From assembly GCA_041396905.1 (NCBI GenBank), contig JAWKXQ010000015.1, positions 8,449 to 72,448 of the forward strand: DNA of 64,000 nt. The letters run 5' to 3'. The position numbers and the translations under genes were made by a program. The notes under the pieces are model-generated. The model searched no databases, was not told the DNA's origin, and saw nothing but the letters and a program-made list of their open reading frames with translations. Positions 16,258-24,470 of the stretch are shown here, piece after piece; position 1 is the first letter of the stretch; every line of letters begins with the position of its first letter. The stretch is from JACXVD01 sp020446665 (GTDB lineage Bacteria; Pseudomonadota; Alphaproteobacteria; Sphingomonadales; Sphingomonadaceae).

Positions 16258-18015
16258 TCAGGCAGCGATCGCCAGCTTGATCGGCTCGATCTCGCCCGAC
16301 AGATATTGCTTCTTCGCCTTGGCCCGGCTCAGTTTGCCGCTGCTGGTGCGGGGCAAGGTGCGCGGCGGGACCAGTTCGACGACACAGTTCATGCCAGTGA
16401 CGGCGCGGACCTTGTCGCGGATTTCGTCATGCAGCTTCACCCGCTCTTCCGGATCGGCGACGCGGCAATGGACCAGCACGGCGGGCACTTCTTCGCCTTC
16501 GCCCGTATCGAGCGAGAAAGCGGCAATGTCGCCATGGTTGAAGCCCGGCAATTGCTCCACCGCCCATTCGATGTCCTGCGGCCAGTGGTTCTTGCCATTG
16601 ATGATGATCATGTCCTTGGCGCGGCCGACGATGAACAGATAGCCATCGGCCATATAGCCCATATCGCCCGTATCCAGCCAATCGCCCTTGCCATCAGTGC
16701 TTGGTACCAGACATTCCTCGGTCGCTTCCGGGTTGCGGAAATAGGAATGCATTACGCTGGTTCCACGACACCAGACCTTGCCGATCTGATGGTCGCCCTT
16801 GATCTCGTCATTGGCGCCGCGGATCACCACTTCCATGTCGCGGATCGGCTTGCCGCAATTGACGATGGCGCGATAGCGGGCCGGGCGCGACAGATCGCGC
16901 TGCGCGCCGGACAGCGTTTCTTCCTCGACCAGTTCGACCTTGATCCCTTCGCCCGGCGGCATGACGGTGACGGCCAGCGTGGCCTCTGCCAGACCATAGG
17001 ATGGGGTGAAGGCATTGGCCCTGAACCCGGCAGAGGCAAAGGCGTTGACGAAATTCTGCATCACGTCAGGCCGGATCATGTCGGCGCCATTACCGGCCAG
17101 CCGCCAGCGCGACAGGTCAAAACGTTCCGCGACATTGCTCTGGCTGGATATGCGCCGGGCACAGATGTCATAGCCGAATGTCGGGGAGTAAGAGAGCGTA
17201 TTGCCCTTGTTGCGGCTGATCAGATCCAGCCATGCCAGCGGGCGACGGGCGAAATGTTCGGTCTTGAGCAGATCGGCGGAGGCCTGATTTGCGATCAATG
17301 ACAGGAAGCAGCCGACCAGCCCCATATCGTGATACCAGGGCAGCCAGCTGACGCAGCGATCATCTTCGCCAATATCCATCGAATGGGCATGGCCGGCCAG
17401 ATTGTTGAGCAGTGCCTTGTGCGTTACCGCCACACCTGTCGGGAAGCGGGTCGAGCCGCTGGAATATTGCAGATAGCAAATATCGTCCGGGCCGACTTCA
17501 GGCAGGGTGCATTCAGGGTCTGGCTCTTGGGCGAAATCCTCCCAGCTGGTGCCGATGCATCCCTGACGGTTAGCGGCAGCCTTGGCCATTTCGCCAATTT
17601 CGCCGGGATAGATCAGCATCAGCGGATCGGAACTGTTCAGCTGCACGGAGAGCTGGTCAATATAGCTTTCCTTGCCGCCAAAGCTGGTCGGCAGGGGCAG
17701 CGGCACGGGCCATGCACCGGCATAGACAACACCGCAAAAGAGCGAGGCGAAATCTGGCCCGGTTTCCGCGATCAGCGCGATCCGGTCACCCTTGTTCACC
17801 CCGGCTGCAATCAGGCGGCGCGCCCAGCCAAGCGCGTCCTCACGCATTTCGCTATAGGTATAGACCCGCTCCAGCGTTCCGCGCATGTCATGGAAATTGA
17901 GCCCTTTGGCGCTGCGCGCGGCATAGTCCACCGCTTCATTGAAGGTGGCAAAATCCGACCTGCGGCGCGGCAGGGGGCAATCATTGGGCGTTGGCGTCAG
18001 TGCGGCATCAGTCAT
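16258..18015 (-). CDS. Fatty-acyl-AMP ligase (FAAL-type)
   Basis: A 585-residue member of the ANL adenylating superfamily. The AMP-binding P-loop is LQYSSGSTRFPTGV, followed by WLPWYHDMGLVG, SYGLAEATLAV, the TGDMGYMADGYLFIVGRAKDMII hinge region and a C-terminal catalytic lysine region (PRTSSGKLSRAKAKKQYL). The FAAL-type HDMGL and insertion pattern suggest transfer of acyl-AMP to an acyl carrier protein rather than CoA. No carrier protein, PKS or NRPS gene is adjacent. ATG 18015 is chosen; a TTG at 18048 would add 11 residues. It is divergent from recX across about 130 bases. Confidence 0.88.
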   Translation of the reverse strand: MTDAALTPTPNDCPLPRRRSDFATFNEAVDYAARSAKGLNFHDMRGTLERVYTYSEMREDALGWARRLIAAGVNKGDRIALIAETGPDFASLFCGVVYAGAWPVPLPLPTSFGGKESYIDQLSVQLNSSDPLMLIYPGEIGEMAKAAANRQGCIGTSWEDFAQEPDPECTLPEVGPDDICYLQYSSGSTRFPTGVAVTHKALLNNLAGHAHSMDIGEDDRCVSWLPWYHDMGLVGCFLSLIANQASADLLKTEHFARRPLAWLDLISRNKGNTLSYSPTFGYDICARRISSQSNVAERFDLSRWRLAGNGADMIRPDVMQNFVNAFASAGFRANAFTPSYGLAEATLAVTVMPPGEGIKVELVEEETLSGAQRDLSRPARYRAIVNCGKPIRDMEVVIRGANDEIKGDHQIGKVWCRGTSVMHSYFRNPEATEECLVPSTDGKGDWLDTGDMGYMADGYLFIVGRAKDMIIINGKNHWPQDIEWAVEQLPGFNHGDIAAFSLDTGEGEEVPAVLVHCRVADPEERVKLHDEIRDKVRAVTGMNCVVELVPPRTLPRTSSGKLSRAKAKKQYLSGEIEPIKLAIAA

Positions 18016-18143
18016 GGCTGCGTTGCGAAACCCGTCCTTTTTTGCCAAAAATGGCGTTATTACAGTTCCTTGGCGAAACAGACCCCGGCGTCACGCCTTT
18101 GAAACTTTCCCATTTCCTAATGAGTGTGGCACGAATAAGGCCA

Positions 18144-18713
18144 ATGAGAGAAGCCGATCCTGCCGAGCGCCGGAAAAAGCGCCCCCCAAAACCGCTCGAT
18201 TCCGCGCGTCTGGAGGAGCTTGCCCTAGCCTATGTGGCCCGCTTTGCAACCAGCGCGGCCAAGCTGCGTACCTATTTGAGACGCAAATTGCGCGAGCGTG
18301 GCTGGTCGGAAGAGGGCGAGCCACAGGTGGAGGCGCTGGTCAGTCGCTATGTCGAACTGGGCTATGTCGATGATGCCAGCTTTGCCCGGATGCGCGCGGG
18401 CGGCTTGCTTCAGCGCGGCTATGGCGCAAGGCGCGTGGCGCAGGTGCTGCATGCGGACGGGATCGCAGAGGAATTGCGCGAGGATGTTGCGCCCGGCGAG
18501 GTAGCGCAGAGGCGCGCTGCGCTGGCGCTGGCCCGGCGGCGGCGTTTCGGGCCGTTTGGCGAATTGCCTGACCGGGACAGACGGGAAAAGCAGATTGCCG
18601 CCATGCTGCGCGCAGGCCATGGCATGGGCCATGTAATCGCGCTAGTGGATGCGCAAAGCATTGCCGAAGCGGAAGAATGGCTCGCCGAGGCTGAAGAGGA
18701 TGACATGCCATGA
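18144..18713 (+). CDS. recX: RecX family regulator of RecA
   Basis: A 189-residue cytoplasmic protein of the RecX family, which binds RecA filaments and limits recombinase activity. The helical-repeat pattern is visible: LALAYVARFATSAAKLRTYLRRKLRERG, then VSRYVELGYVDDASFARM, then QRGYGARRVAQVLHADGI. The N-terminal 20 residues are basic. ATG 18144 is preceded by AAGG; an in-frame ATG at 18120 is possible. recA is not adjacent. The gene overlaps the DUF192 lipoprotein gene by ATGA. Confidence 0.85.
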   Translation: MREADPAERRKKRPPKPLDSARLEELALAYVARFATSAAKLRTYLRRKLRERGWSEEGEPQVEALVSRYVELGYVDDASFARMRAGGLLQRGYGARRVAQVLHADGIAEELREDVAPGEVAQRRAALALARRRRFGPFGELPDRDRREKQIAAMLRAGHGMGHVIALVDAQSIAEAEEWLAEAEEDDMP

Positions 18714-19210
18714 CCCGATTCGCATCTCTGTTGCTGGCGCTTGGCATGCTGGCTGCCTGTTCCCCGCAGGGGGAAGCCACCACCAGCGCCCCGGTCCGGA
18801 CGGAAAGCAGCAAGCATCCGGTTTCCGGCCTGGAAGTGGTGCCGCTCACCGTCACCAGCGGCGGCAAGAGGCACAAGTTCCGGGTGGAAGTGGCGGCCAG
18901 CGATGCCGAACAGGGCAGGGGGCTGATGTTCCGCACCGAGCTGGGCCCGGATGAAGGGATGATTTTCCCGCGCAAAGTGCCGACCATGGCCAGCTTCTGG
19001 ATGAAGAACACGCCGCTGCCGCTGGATATCATCTTCATCGGGCCAGACGGACGGATCATCAACATAGCCGCCCGCACCACCCCCTATTCGCTTGATCTGG
19101 TCAATTCGCAAGGCCCGACCAGCGCGGTGCTGGAACTGATCGGCGGGCGTACAGAGGAACTGGGGATCAAGGCGGGGGACAGTGTGGAGTGGCAAGGCCA
19201 TGAATGGTGA
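18710..19210 (+). CDS. DUF192 lipoprotein
   Basis: A 166-residue exported protein with a lipobox (GMLAAC, Cys17) and a DUF192 domain. The domain shows the hallmark sequence order EQGRGLMFRTELGPDEGMIF, then FWMKNTPLPLDIIFI, and the C-terminal ELIGGRTEELGIKAGDSVEW. The family is widespread and its function is unknown. It is coupled to recX by a 4-base overlap and followed by the NDUFA12 gene after 45 bases. Confidence 0.88.
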   Translation: MTRFASLLLALGMLAACSPQGEATTSAPVRTESSKHPVSGLEVVPLTVTSGGKRHKFRVEVAASDAEQGRGLMFRTELGPDEGMIFPRKVPTMASFWMKNTPLPLDIIFIGPDGRIINIAARTTPYSLDLVNSQGPTSAVLELIGGRTEELGIKAGDSVEWQGHEW

Positions 19211-19255
19211 CCTTCCGACTTGGCGAAGCGGCTCGAATCGGCTAGTCGCGCGGCC

Positions 19256-19654
19256 ATGAATTTCCTGATGAAGCTCTTCACCTGGTGGGATGGCGCGACC
19301 ATCACCACATTGCTCAACAGCGCGATGACCGGCGTGCATGTCGGCACCGATGCGCAGGGCAATCGCTATTACCGCGGGAAAAAGCCGAATGCGCAAGGGA
19401 ATGAGCGCCGCTGGGTGATCTATGCTGGCAGCAATGATTCCAGCCGCGTGCCCGCTGAATGGCATGGCTGGCTGCATGGCGCCGGTGATGATGTGCCGGA
19501 AAGCTTCCTGCCGCCCGCGCGTATCTGGGAAGCGGACTATACGCCCAATGTCACTGGCTCTCCGGCGGCCTATCGCCCGGCCGGGGCGCTGGAACAGGGG
19601 GGCAAGCGCGCCCGTGCCACCGGCGATTACGAGGCGTGGAGCCCGGATGCCTGA
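19256..19654 (+). CDS. NDUFA12 family complex I accessory subunit
   Basis: A 132-residue homologue of the mitochondrial complex I subunit NDUFA12 (B17.2), found also in alphaproteobacterial complex I. Characteristic stretches are TWWDGATITTLLNS, VGTDAQGNRYYRGK, RRWVIYAGSNDSSRVPAEWHGWLH and ARIWEADYTPN. It would be a peripheral stabilising subunit at the inner membrane. ATG 19256 is chosen over an upstream TTG at 19220. The nuo operon is not in the window. It overlaps the start of the next gene by 8 bases. Confidence 0.9.
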   Translation: MNFLMKLFTWWDGATITTLLNSAMTGVHVGTDAQGNRYYRGKKPNAQGNERRWVIYAGSNDSSRVPAEWHGWLHGAGDDVPESFLPPARIWEADYTPNVTGSPAAYRPAGALEQGGKRARATGDYEAWSPDA

Positions 19655-20243
19655 CATGCGCCCAGCGCCAGCTCGATCCCTGCTGGTCCTGCCCTTGCTG
19701 GCGCTGATGGCTGCCTGCACTCAAGAGGCCCCGCCGCAGCCCAAGGCGGAAGCGACGGAAGTGCCCAAGGAATTGCAGTCCACCCCGCCGGCCGCCGTGT
19801 CTGACGCGGCGCAGATCGGCACCCCCATGGCAGAGCGTGTGGCAACTTTGGGCCTGCTCAACAAACGCAACAATCTCTCGCAAGACCTGAAGATGAAGCC
19901 CGGCGAATCACGGCGGCTGGGCGATATCATTGTGCGGCTGGATGCCTGCGAGCGCACAGCGCCGTGGGAAATGCCGCAGGAAACCGGCGCATTCGTGCAA
20001 GTGCTGGTGCAACGGCGCGGCGCGGATGATGACAAGTGGGACAAGGTCTTTTCCGGCTGGCTGTTCAAACGCAGCCCGTCGCTGAATGTGGTCGAACACC
20101 CGATCTATGATGTCTGGGTGAAAGATTGCGCGATGCGCTTCCCCGGTGAAGATGCGCCCGCTCCGGCGGCTGCTGCATCCCCGGCTCCAGCCTCAACTCC
20201 GGCTCCGGCCCCGTCTCCCTCCGCTTCGGCAAACGCGCAATAG
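19647..20243 (+). CDS. DUF2155 lipoprotein with Ala/Pro-rich tail
   Basis: A 198-residue exported protein. A lipobox (LMAAC, Cys24) ends the signal peptide. The DUF2155 domain occupies about residues 80-165 with RRLGDIIVRLDACERTAPWEMPQE and SGWLFKRSPSLNVVEHPIYDVWVKDC. A low-complexity Ala/Pro/Ser tail of about 35 residues follows. The ATG at 19647 has GGAG five bases upstream and overlaps the NDUFA12 stop region, an order I know from alphaproteobacteria. The tail-coding DNA is shared, antisense, with the end of aat. Function is unknown. Confidence 0.82.
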   Translation: MPDMRPAPARSLLVLPLLALMAACTQEAPPQPKAEATEVPKELQSTPPAAVSDAAQIGTPMAERVATLGLLNKRNNLSQDLKMKPGESRRLGDIIVRLDACERTAPWEMPQETGAFVQVLVQRRGADDDKWDKVFSGWLFKRSPSLNVVEHPIYDVWVKDCAMRFPGEDAPAPAAAASPAPASTPAPAPSPSASANAQ

Positions 20244-20857
20244 GCTTGCGGGATGGTCAGCGCCGGGTTGCCCTGCGCCTGTGCCACCAGTTTGCAATAA
20301 TCGCTCTGATCCAGCGGCATCGCGCCTAGTGAGGCGAGGTGATCGGTCATGAACTGGCAATCGAGCAGGCGGAATCCGCCCCGGCGCATCATCGCCACCA
20401 GCCAGGCCAGCGCCACTTTGGAGGCATTGTCTGCGCGGCTGAACATGCTTTCGCCGCAGAACACACGGTCAAAGGATACGCCGTAGAGCCCGCCGACCAG
20501 CTTGCCTTCCAGCCAGCATTCGATGGAATGGGCGTGGCCTTCCTCGTTCAGCACGCCATAGCTGCGGGCGATGCGCGCGCTGATCCAGCTTTCCGGATGG
20601 CCGGGGCGCGGCGCGGCGCAGGCCTGCACGACTTCGGCAAAGGCGGCGTTGCAGGTGACGGTAAAGTGATCGCGCGCCACCAGCTTGCGCAGGCTCTTGG
20701 ACAGGTGGAACCCCTCCAGCGGAATAATGGCTCGCTCACGAGGTTCGACCCAGAATATCTCCGGATCCTCGCGGCTATCGGCCATCGGGAAAATCCCGTT
20801 GCGATAGGCCAGCAGCAACAGATCACCGGGGATCAGCGGAGGGGAGGGCGCATGCAC
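20105..20857 (-). CDS. aat: Leucyl/phenylalanyl-tRNA-protein transferase
   Basis: Adds Leu or Phe from aminoacyl-tRNA to proteins with N-terminal Arg or Lys, marking them for ClpS/ClpAP degradation. Conserved blocks are LAYRNGIFPM, FWVEPRERAIIPL, ESWISARIARSYGVLNEEGHAHSIECW, GGLYGVSFDRVFCGESMFSR and LDCQFMTDHLASLGA. GTG 20857 gives a normal N-terminus (PLIPGDLLLLAYRNG); a TTG at 20890 is the alternative. The domain would normally end near residue 205; here a tail rich in Ala, Gly and Glu follows, because the frame runs through the reverse strand of the DUF2155 tail. Confidence 0.88.
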   Translation of the reverse strand: MHAPSPPLIPGDLLLLAYRNGIFPMADSREDPEIFWVEPRERAIIPLEGFHLSKSLRKLVARDHFTVTCNAAFAEVVQACAAPRPGHPESWISARIARSYGVLNEEGHAHSIECWLEGKLVGGLYGVSFDRVFCGESMFSRADNASKVALAWLVAMMRRGGFRLLDCQFMTDHLASLGAMPLDQSDYCKLVAQAQGNPALTIPQAYCAFAEAEGDGAGAGVEAGAGDAAAAGAGASSPGKRIAQSFTQTS

Positions 20858-20946
20858 CGCGCCATGATAGCAAGTCTGGTGCGGTGCCAAAAGGTCATGC
20901 TTGCCAAGACAGGTAGGAGTGAGTAGAGGCGCGGCTCGCTAGCTGC

Positions 20947-21022
20947 AGGGGTGTAGCTCAGCTGGTAGAGCATCGGTCTCCAAAACCGAGGGCCACGGGT
21001 TCGAATCCTGTCACCCCTGCCA
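20947..21022 (+). tRNA. tRNA-Trp (anticodon CCA)
   Basis: A full cloverleaf: acceptor AGGGGTG pairs with CACCCCT, D-arm region GCTCAGCTGGTAGAGC, anticodon stem-loop CGGTCTCCAAAACCG with anticodon CCA, T-arm CACGGGTTCGAATCCTGTC, and an encoded 3' CCA. In many alphaproteobacteria this tRNA directly precedes secE; here a small ORF and alsT lie between. Confidence 0.97.
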
Positions 21023-21178
21023 TTCTCCCCGAAAAATTGTGCCCTTTTCACCGCCTCAGGCGGCGGAGTTCGGCCATTTTGCGCGAATCCTGAACGAATG
21101 CCGACCGGGCATTTCAGGAACCTGTAAGGCCAAGCGTGTATTTCTATCGACGAACGGAATGTTCGAGGAGAAAGAAAT

Positions 21179-21334
21179 ATGTCGAGCCTTACCTTCCGCA
21201 GCAGCCGCCCCGATAGCTGGACCATGCCGCGCGCACATCGCGACGCATCGCAGCGCTACATGGCTTATGGCCCGATCCGCCCGATGGAAGAACCGGGCCT
21301 GATCGAAAAGCTCGCCAGTATTTTCCGCCGCTGA
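21179..21334 (+). CDS. Small basic protein of 51 residues
   Basis: An ATG at 21179 opens a 51-residue frame with a strong ribosome site (AGGAGA at 21166-21171, seven bases of spacing). The product is basic and Arg/Ser/Pro-rich (MSSLTFRSSRPDSW start, GPIRPMEEPGL middle, ending SIFRR) with no membrane helix or signal peptide. I have a sense of similar small proteins in other sphingomonads but cannot name a family. It lies 157 bases after tRNA-Trp and ends at the hairpin shared with alsT. Confidence 0.65.
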   Translation: MSSLTFRSSRPDSWTMPRAHRDASQRYMAYGPIRPMEEPGLIEKLASIFRR

Positions 21335-21354
21335 CCCCAGCGGCAGCACCCGGA

Positions 21355-21382
21355 GAGCCGGAGGTCAGTATTCCTCCGGCTC
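21355..21382. terminator. Hairpin straddling the alsT stop codon
   Basis: A perfect 10-bp inverted repeat, GAGCCGGAGG and CCTCCGGCTC, with an 8-base loop that contains the alsT stop codon. It could terminate both convergent transcripts, but neither side has a good T-run. Confidence 0.4.
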
Positions 21383-22903
21383 TTCCGGCGTATCGACATG
21401 AAAATCCTTGCCCGCAGTCTTGTCGCCTCGTGCCAGCTTGAACACTACGCCTGACAGCAGGGCCAGCGCCAGCAGGTTTGGCAGGGCCATCGCCGCGTTG
21501 GAAATGTCGCCGAAACGCCAGACCAGCTGCGAGGGCAAGGTCGCGCTGAGATAGATCATCACGCACCACAGCACGCGCCAGGCGATATGCAGCGCCTTTT
21601 CGCCCTTGCGGTTGGATCCCGGCACGCGGTCATAGATGAAGGTGATCGCGCGCTCGCCGTAATAGGACCATGTGAGCAGCGTGGTGAAGACGAACAGGAT
21701 CAGCGCAATACTGGCCACCAGCGTACCCAGCGGAACACCGCCGATCAGCGTGGGGAAGGCGGCAGCAAAGGCACCTGAAGTCGTGACGAAGCCGCTCGCG
21801 GCGGTCGTGCCGAGATCGGATTGCCAGACATGCTTCACCGCTTCACCCTGATAGGTGAAATCGCCTTCCACTGTCAGGATCACCAGTGCGGTCATGGTGC
21901 AGATCACGATCGTATCGATGAAGGTGCCCAGCATCGCCATGCGGCCCTGGGTTTCGGGATCGTCGGTCTGCGCGACAGCATGGGCAATCGGTGTGGAACC
22001 TTGCCCGGCTTCGTTGGAGAACAGCCCGCGCGCCACGCCGGCGCGGATAGCCAGAATGATCATTGCCCCGGCAAAGCCGCCGCTCGCGCTTTGCGCGTTA
22101 AACGCCCCCGAAAAGATGCGGCTGAAGGTTTCCGGGATGTCCTGAATGTTCAGGATCAGGGCGGTCAGCGCCATGATGATATAGGCAGCTGCCATGATCG
22201 GTACGATCTTGTCGGCGACATTGCCGATTGATTTGATCCCGCCAATAATGACCACGAACACGGCAATGGCAACGATTGCACCGCCCAGCCAGCGTTCGAT
22301 CCCGAATAATTCGTTGAGCCCGCTGGCCACTTCATTCGATTGGATCGAATTACCCGTGACCAGTGCAGAAAACAGCGTGCCGATGCAGAACACCACCGCC
22401 AGCCAGGTCCATTTCGGGCCAAGGCCCATCATGATGTAGCTCATCGGGCCGCCGCGTTTCACCCCATCGCTGGTGGTTTCGCGGTAACGGATGGCGAGCG
22501 CCCCCTCGGCAAAGGCCAGCGCCATGCCAAATAGCGCGGTGATCCACATCCAGAACACTGCACCCGGCCCGCCCAGTGCGATGGCGGTGGCGACACCGGC
22601 AAGATTGCCTGTGCCGACCTGCCCCGAAAGTGCCGTGGAAAGCGCAGCGAATGGGGAGATTTCCCCCGATCCCTGACCTTTGCGGCCTGCGAACAGTCCT
22701 TTGATGGCGCTGCCGAATTTGATAATGGGGTAAAATCGCAGCCCGATCATGAACCACAGGCCCACGCTTAGCAGGATCAGCGCCAGCGGAGGGAAGGCGA
22801 TGACCTGTTCGCCATTCCAGGTGCCACCCCAGATAAAATCCGAAATGTTGGTCACCGGTTGAACCAGGCGTTCACCAAGCGTGGCGGATGGGCTGTTAGC
22901 CAT
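21365..22903 (-). CDS. Sodium:alanine symporter (AGCS family)
   Basis: A 512-residue inner-membrane symporter with about ten hydrophobic segments. Family hallmarks are FAALSTALSGQVGTGNLAGVATAIALGGPGAVFWMW, FAEGALAIRYRE, GRGLFSNEAGQGS-like RGLFSNEAGQGSTPIAHA, and LTWSYYGERAITFI. It imports alanine or glycine with sodium. ATG 22903 is chosen because GAGGGG lies upstream; an extension to 22954 is unlikely. The C-terminus is acidic (PEEPEEY). It separates tRNA-Trp from secE and lies opposite to both. Confidence 0.92.
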   Translation of the reverse strand: MANSPSATLGERLVQPVTNISDFIWGGTWNGEQVIAFPPLALILLSVGLWFMIGLRFYPIIKFGSAIKGLFAGRKGQGSGEISPFAALSTALSGQVGTGNLAGVATAIALGGPGAVFWMWITALFGMALAFAEGALAIRYRETTSDGVKRGGPMSYIMMGLGPKWTWLAVVFCIGTLFSALVTGNSIQSNEVASGLNELFGIERWLGGAIVAIAVFVVIIGGIKSIGNVADKIVPIMAAAYIIMALTALILNIQDIPETFSRIFSGAFNAQSASGGFAGAMIILAIRAGVARGLFSNEAGQGSTPIAHAVAQTDDPETQGRMAMLGTFIDTIVICTMTALVILTVEGDFTYQGEAVKHVWQSDLGTTAASGFVTTSGAFAAAFPTLIGGVPLGTLVASIALILFVFTTLLTWSYYGERAITFIYDRVPGSNRKGEKALHIAWRVLWCVMIYLSATLPSQLVWRFGDISNAAMALPNLLALALLSGVVFKLARGDKTAGKDFHVDTPEEPEEY

Positions 22904-23163
22904 GCGAATTTCGTCCCCTCGACAATCCCTCGAAAGGACGCAGGCTAGCCACACGCGCCGCGTGGCGCCAGCCCCAAAGTTTCACCCGCAACTGAATGGA
23001 GGCAGATATGCGCACATATCTTGCTTTTCCCATGCACCACGCCTAGATGGGCGCTGTCTTCCGACATCGGAGAAAAAATTGCCCCTCCCGGACTTGAACC
23101 GGGGCGGCGATGGACCCATCCCGGAAGGCATGTATGTTCAACAAGGCAGCGAGAGCTGAAATC

Positions 23164-23358
23164 ATGGCCAAAACCAGCCCCGGCGAATTCATCCGCCAGG
23201 TCCGCAGTGAAGCATCCAAAGTGGTGTGGCCCACGCGGCAGGAAACCGTCACTACGGCGATTTTCGTGTTTATCATGATGGTGCTGCTCGCGCTGTTCTT
23301 CCTCGGCGTCGATACGGTGTTTGGCTGGATTGTGAGCCAGCTGCTGACGCTGGCCTGA
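23164..23358 (+). CDS. secE: Preprotein translocase subunit SecE
   Basis: A 64-residue single-span SecE. The amphipathic N-terminal segment contains FIRQVRSEASKVVWPTRQET, the family signature, followed by one membrane helix (VFIMMVLLALFFLGVDTVF). It clamps SecY in the inner-membrane translocon. ATG 23164 (MAKTSPGEF) is used because it gives the usual short form. nusG follows after 42 bases, as in most bacteria. Confidence 0.95.
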   Translation: MAKTSPGEFIRQVRSEASKVVWPTRQETVTTAIFVFIMMVLLALFFLGVDTVFGWIVSQLLTLA

Positions 23359-23400
23359 TCGCCATAGCGCCCAGATATTCTAGACAGGACACAGATTTAC

Positions 23401-23937
23401 ATGGCTCGCTGGTACATCATCCACGCCTATTCCGGTTTCGAGAACAAGGTGCGCGATTCGATCATTTCCGAAGCGGAACGGCTGGGTCTGGCCGAAGCGG
23501 TGGAAGCGGTGGAAGTGCCCACGGAAACCGTCACCGAGGTGAAGCGCGGCAAGAAGGTTCAGGTCGAGCGTAAATTCATGCCCGGCTATGTGCTGGCCAA
23601 GCTGAAAATGACCGATGATGTCTATCACCTTGTGAAGAACACGCCCAAGGTCACCGGCTTCCTCGGCACCAATAACAAGCCGCAGCCGATCAGCGAGAAA
23701 GAGGCCGCCCGCTATTTCGGCGGCGTCGAAGAAGCCCGCGCCGCACCCAAGAAAGACATCAGCGTCGATTACGAAATCGGCGATCAGGTCAAGGTGCTCG
23801 ACGGCCCCTTCGCCAGCTTCAACGGCGTGGTGGAAGAGCTCGATTTCGACAAGGCGAAGGTCAAGGTCTCCGTCTCCATCTTCGGCCGCGCCACCCCGGT
23901 GGAGCTGGACTTCGAACAGGTCGAACTGGTGAAGTAA
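23401..23937 (+). CDS. nusG: Transcription termination/antitermination factor NusG
   Basis: A 178-residue NusG with the NGN domain (RWYIIHAYSGFENKV, then KFMPGYVLAKL) and a C-terminal KOW domain (GDQVKVLDGPFASFNGVVEELD). It binds RNA polymerase and links it to Rho or to ribosomes. It forms an operon with secE and ends in a terminator-like hairpin, so the ribosomal protein genes probably have their own promoter. Confidence 0.96.
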   Translation: MARWYIIHAYSGFENKVRDSIISEAERLGLAEAVEAVEVPTETVTEVKRGKKVQVERKFMPGYVLAKLKMTDDVYHLVKNTPKVTGFLGTNNKPQPISEKEAARYFGGVEEARAAPKKDISVDYEIGDQVKVLDGPFASFNGVVEELDFDKAKVKVSVSIFGRATPVELDFEQVELVK

Positions 23938-23964
23938 GAGGCTCGCGACTATGCGATCTGAAAC

Positions 23965-23998
23965 AGGGGCGCTGCACTGTGAGTGTGGCGCCCCTTTT
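23965..23998 (+). terminator. Terminator after secE-nusG
   Basis: AGGGGCGC and GCGCCCCT flank a loop of about 16 bases and are followed by TTT. It lies 28 bases after the nusG stop. Confidence 0.6.
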
Positions 23999-24036
23999 CA
24001 TTGGCGCTTCCGATCAGGCCGCGCGAGGATGCAGCC

Positions 24037-24219
24037 ATGAAAACCCGCCCCGCTATCTGCAACCGCAAGCGCCGCTTCGCCAGTGTGGAGGCAGCCGAAG
24101 AGGTCGCCCGCACCGCATCCGTCAAACTGCGCGCCTATCGCTGCGCGTTGTGCAGGCAATATCACCTCACCAGCCGGACCAAGGGGATGAAGACCCCGCG
24201 CTGGGAATTGGAGCGGTAG
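24037..24219 (+). CDS. Small CxxC protein of 60 residues
   Basis: A 60-residue basic protein with GAGGA eight bases before the ATG. It contains one CALC pair (RCALCRQYHLTSR) followed by a histidine, suggesting a minimal zinc or nucleic-acid binding knuckle together with the N-terminal AICNRKRRF. I recognise no named family. It sits between nusG and rplK, outside the usual content of this operon. Confidence 0.55.
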   Translation: MKTRPAICNRKRRFASVEAAEEVARTASVKLRAYRCALCRQYHLTSRTKGMKTPRWELER

Positions 24220-24470
24220 GGCGAAATCACGAGGCCATGCTTTCCCTGCTCGCCCCTGTCGCCCCATCCCGATATTGAATGTGTGTGTCCGCGCAATTCG
24301 GCCAAATTGCTTGCATTGTGGGGCAGAATCGCTATGTGCGCGCCTTCTTCCGGCTTTCGGTCGGGGAAACCGTGCGGGAGGCTTGCTCAGGCAGGCTGCT
24401 GGACCGCTTAACATGACGGTGCATTTGCGGGCGCTCCGCGCTGCACCCGACAGTGTGAAAGGAGGCCATC

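Noticed and set aside
23081..23150. A minus-strand T-arm-like sequence (CCCGG-TTCAAGT-CCGGG) followed by AGGGGCA, between alsT and secE, suggesting a tRNA or tRNA remnant.
   Set aside because: No D-arm or anticodon arm can be formed, the acceptor pairing is incomplete and there is no CCA. At most it is a chance match or a very degraded 3' tRNA end.
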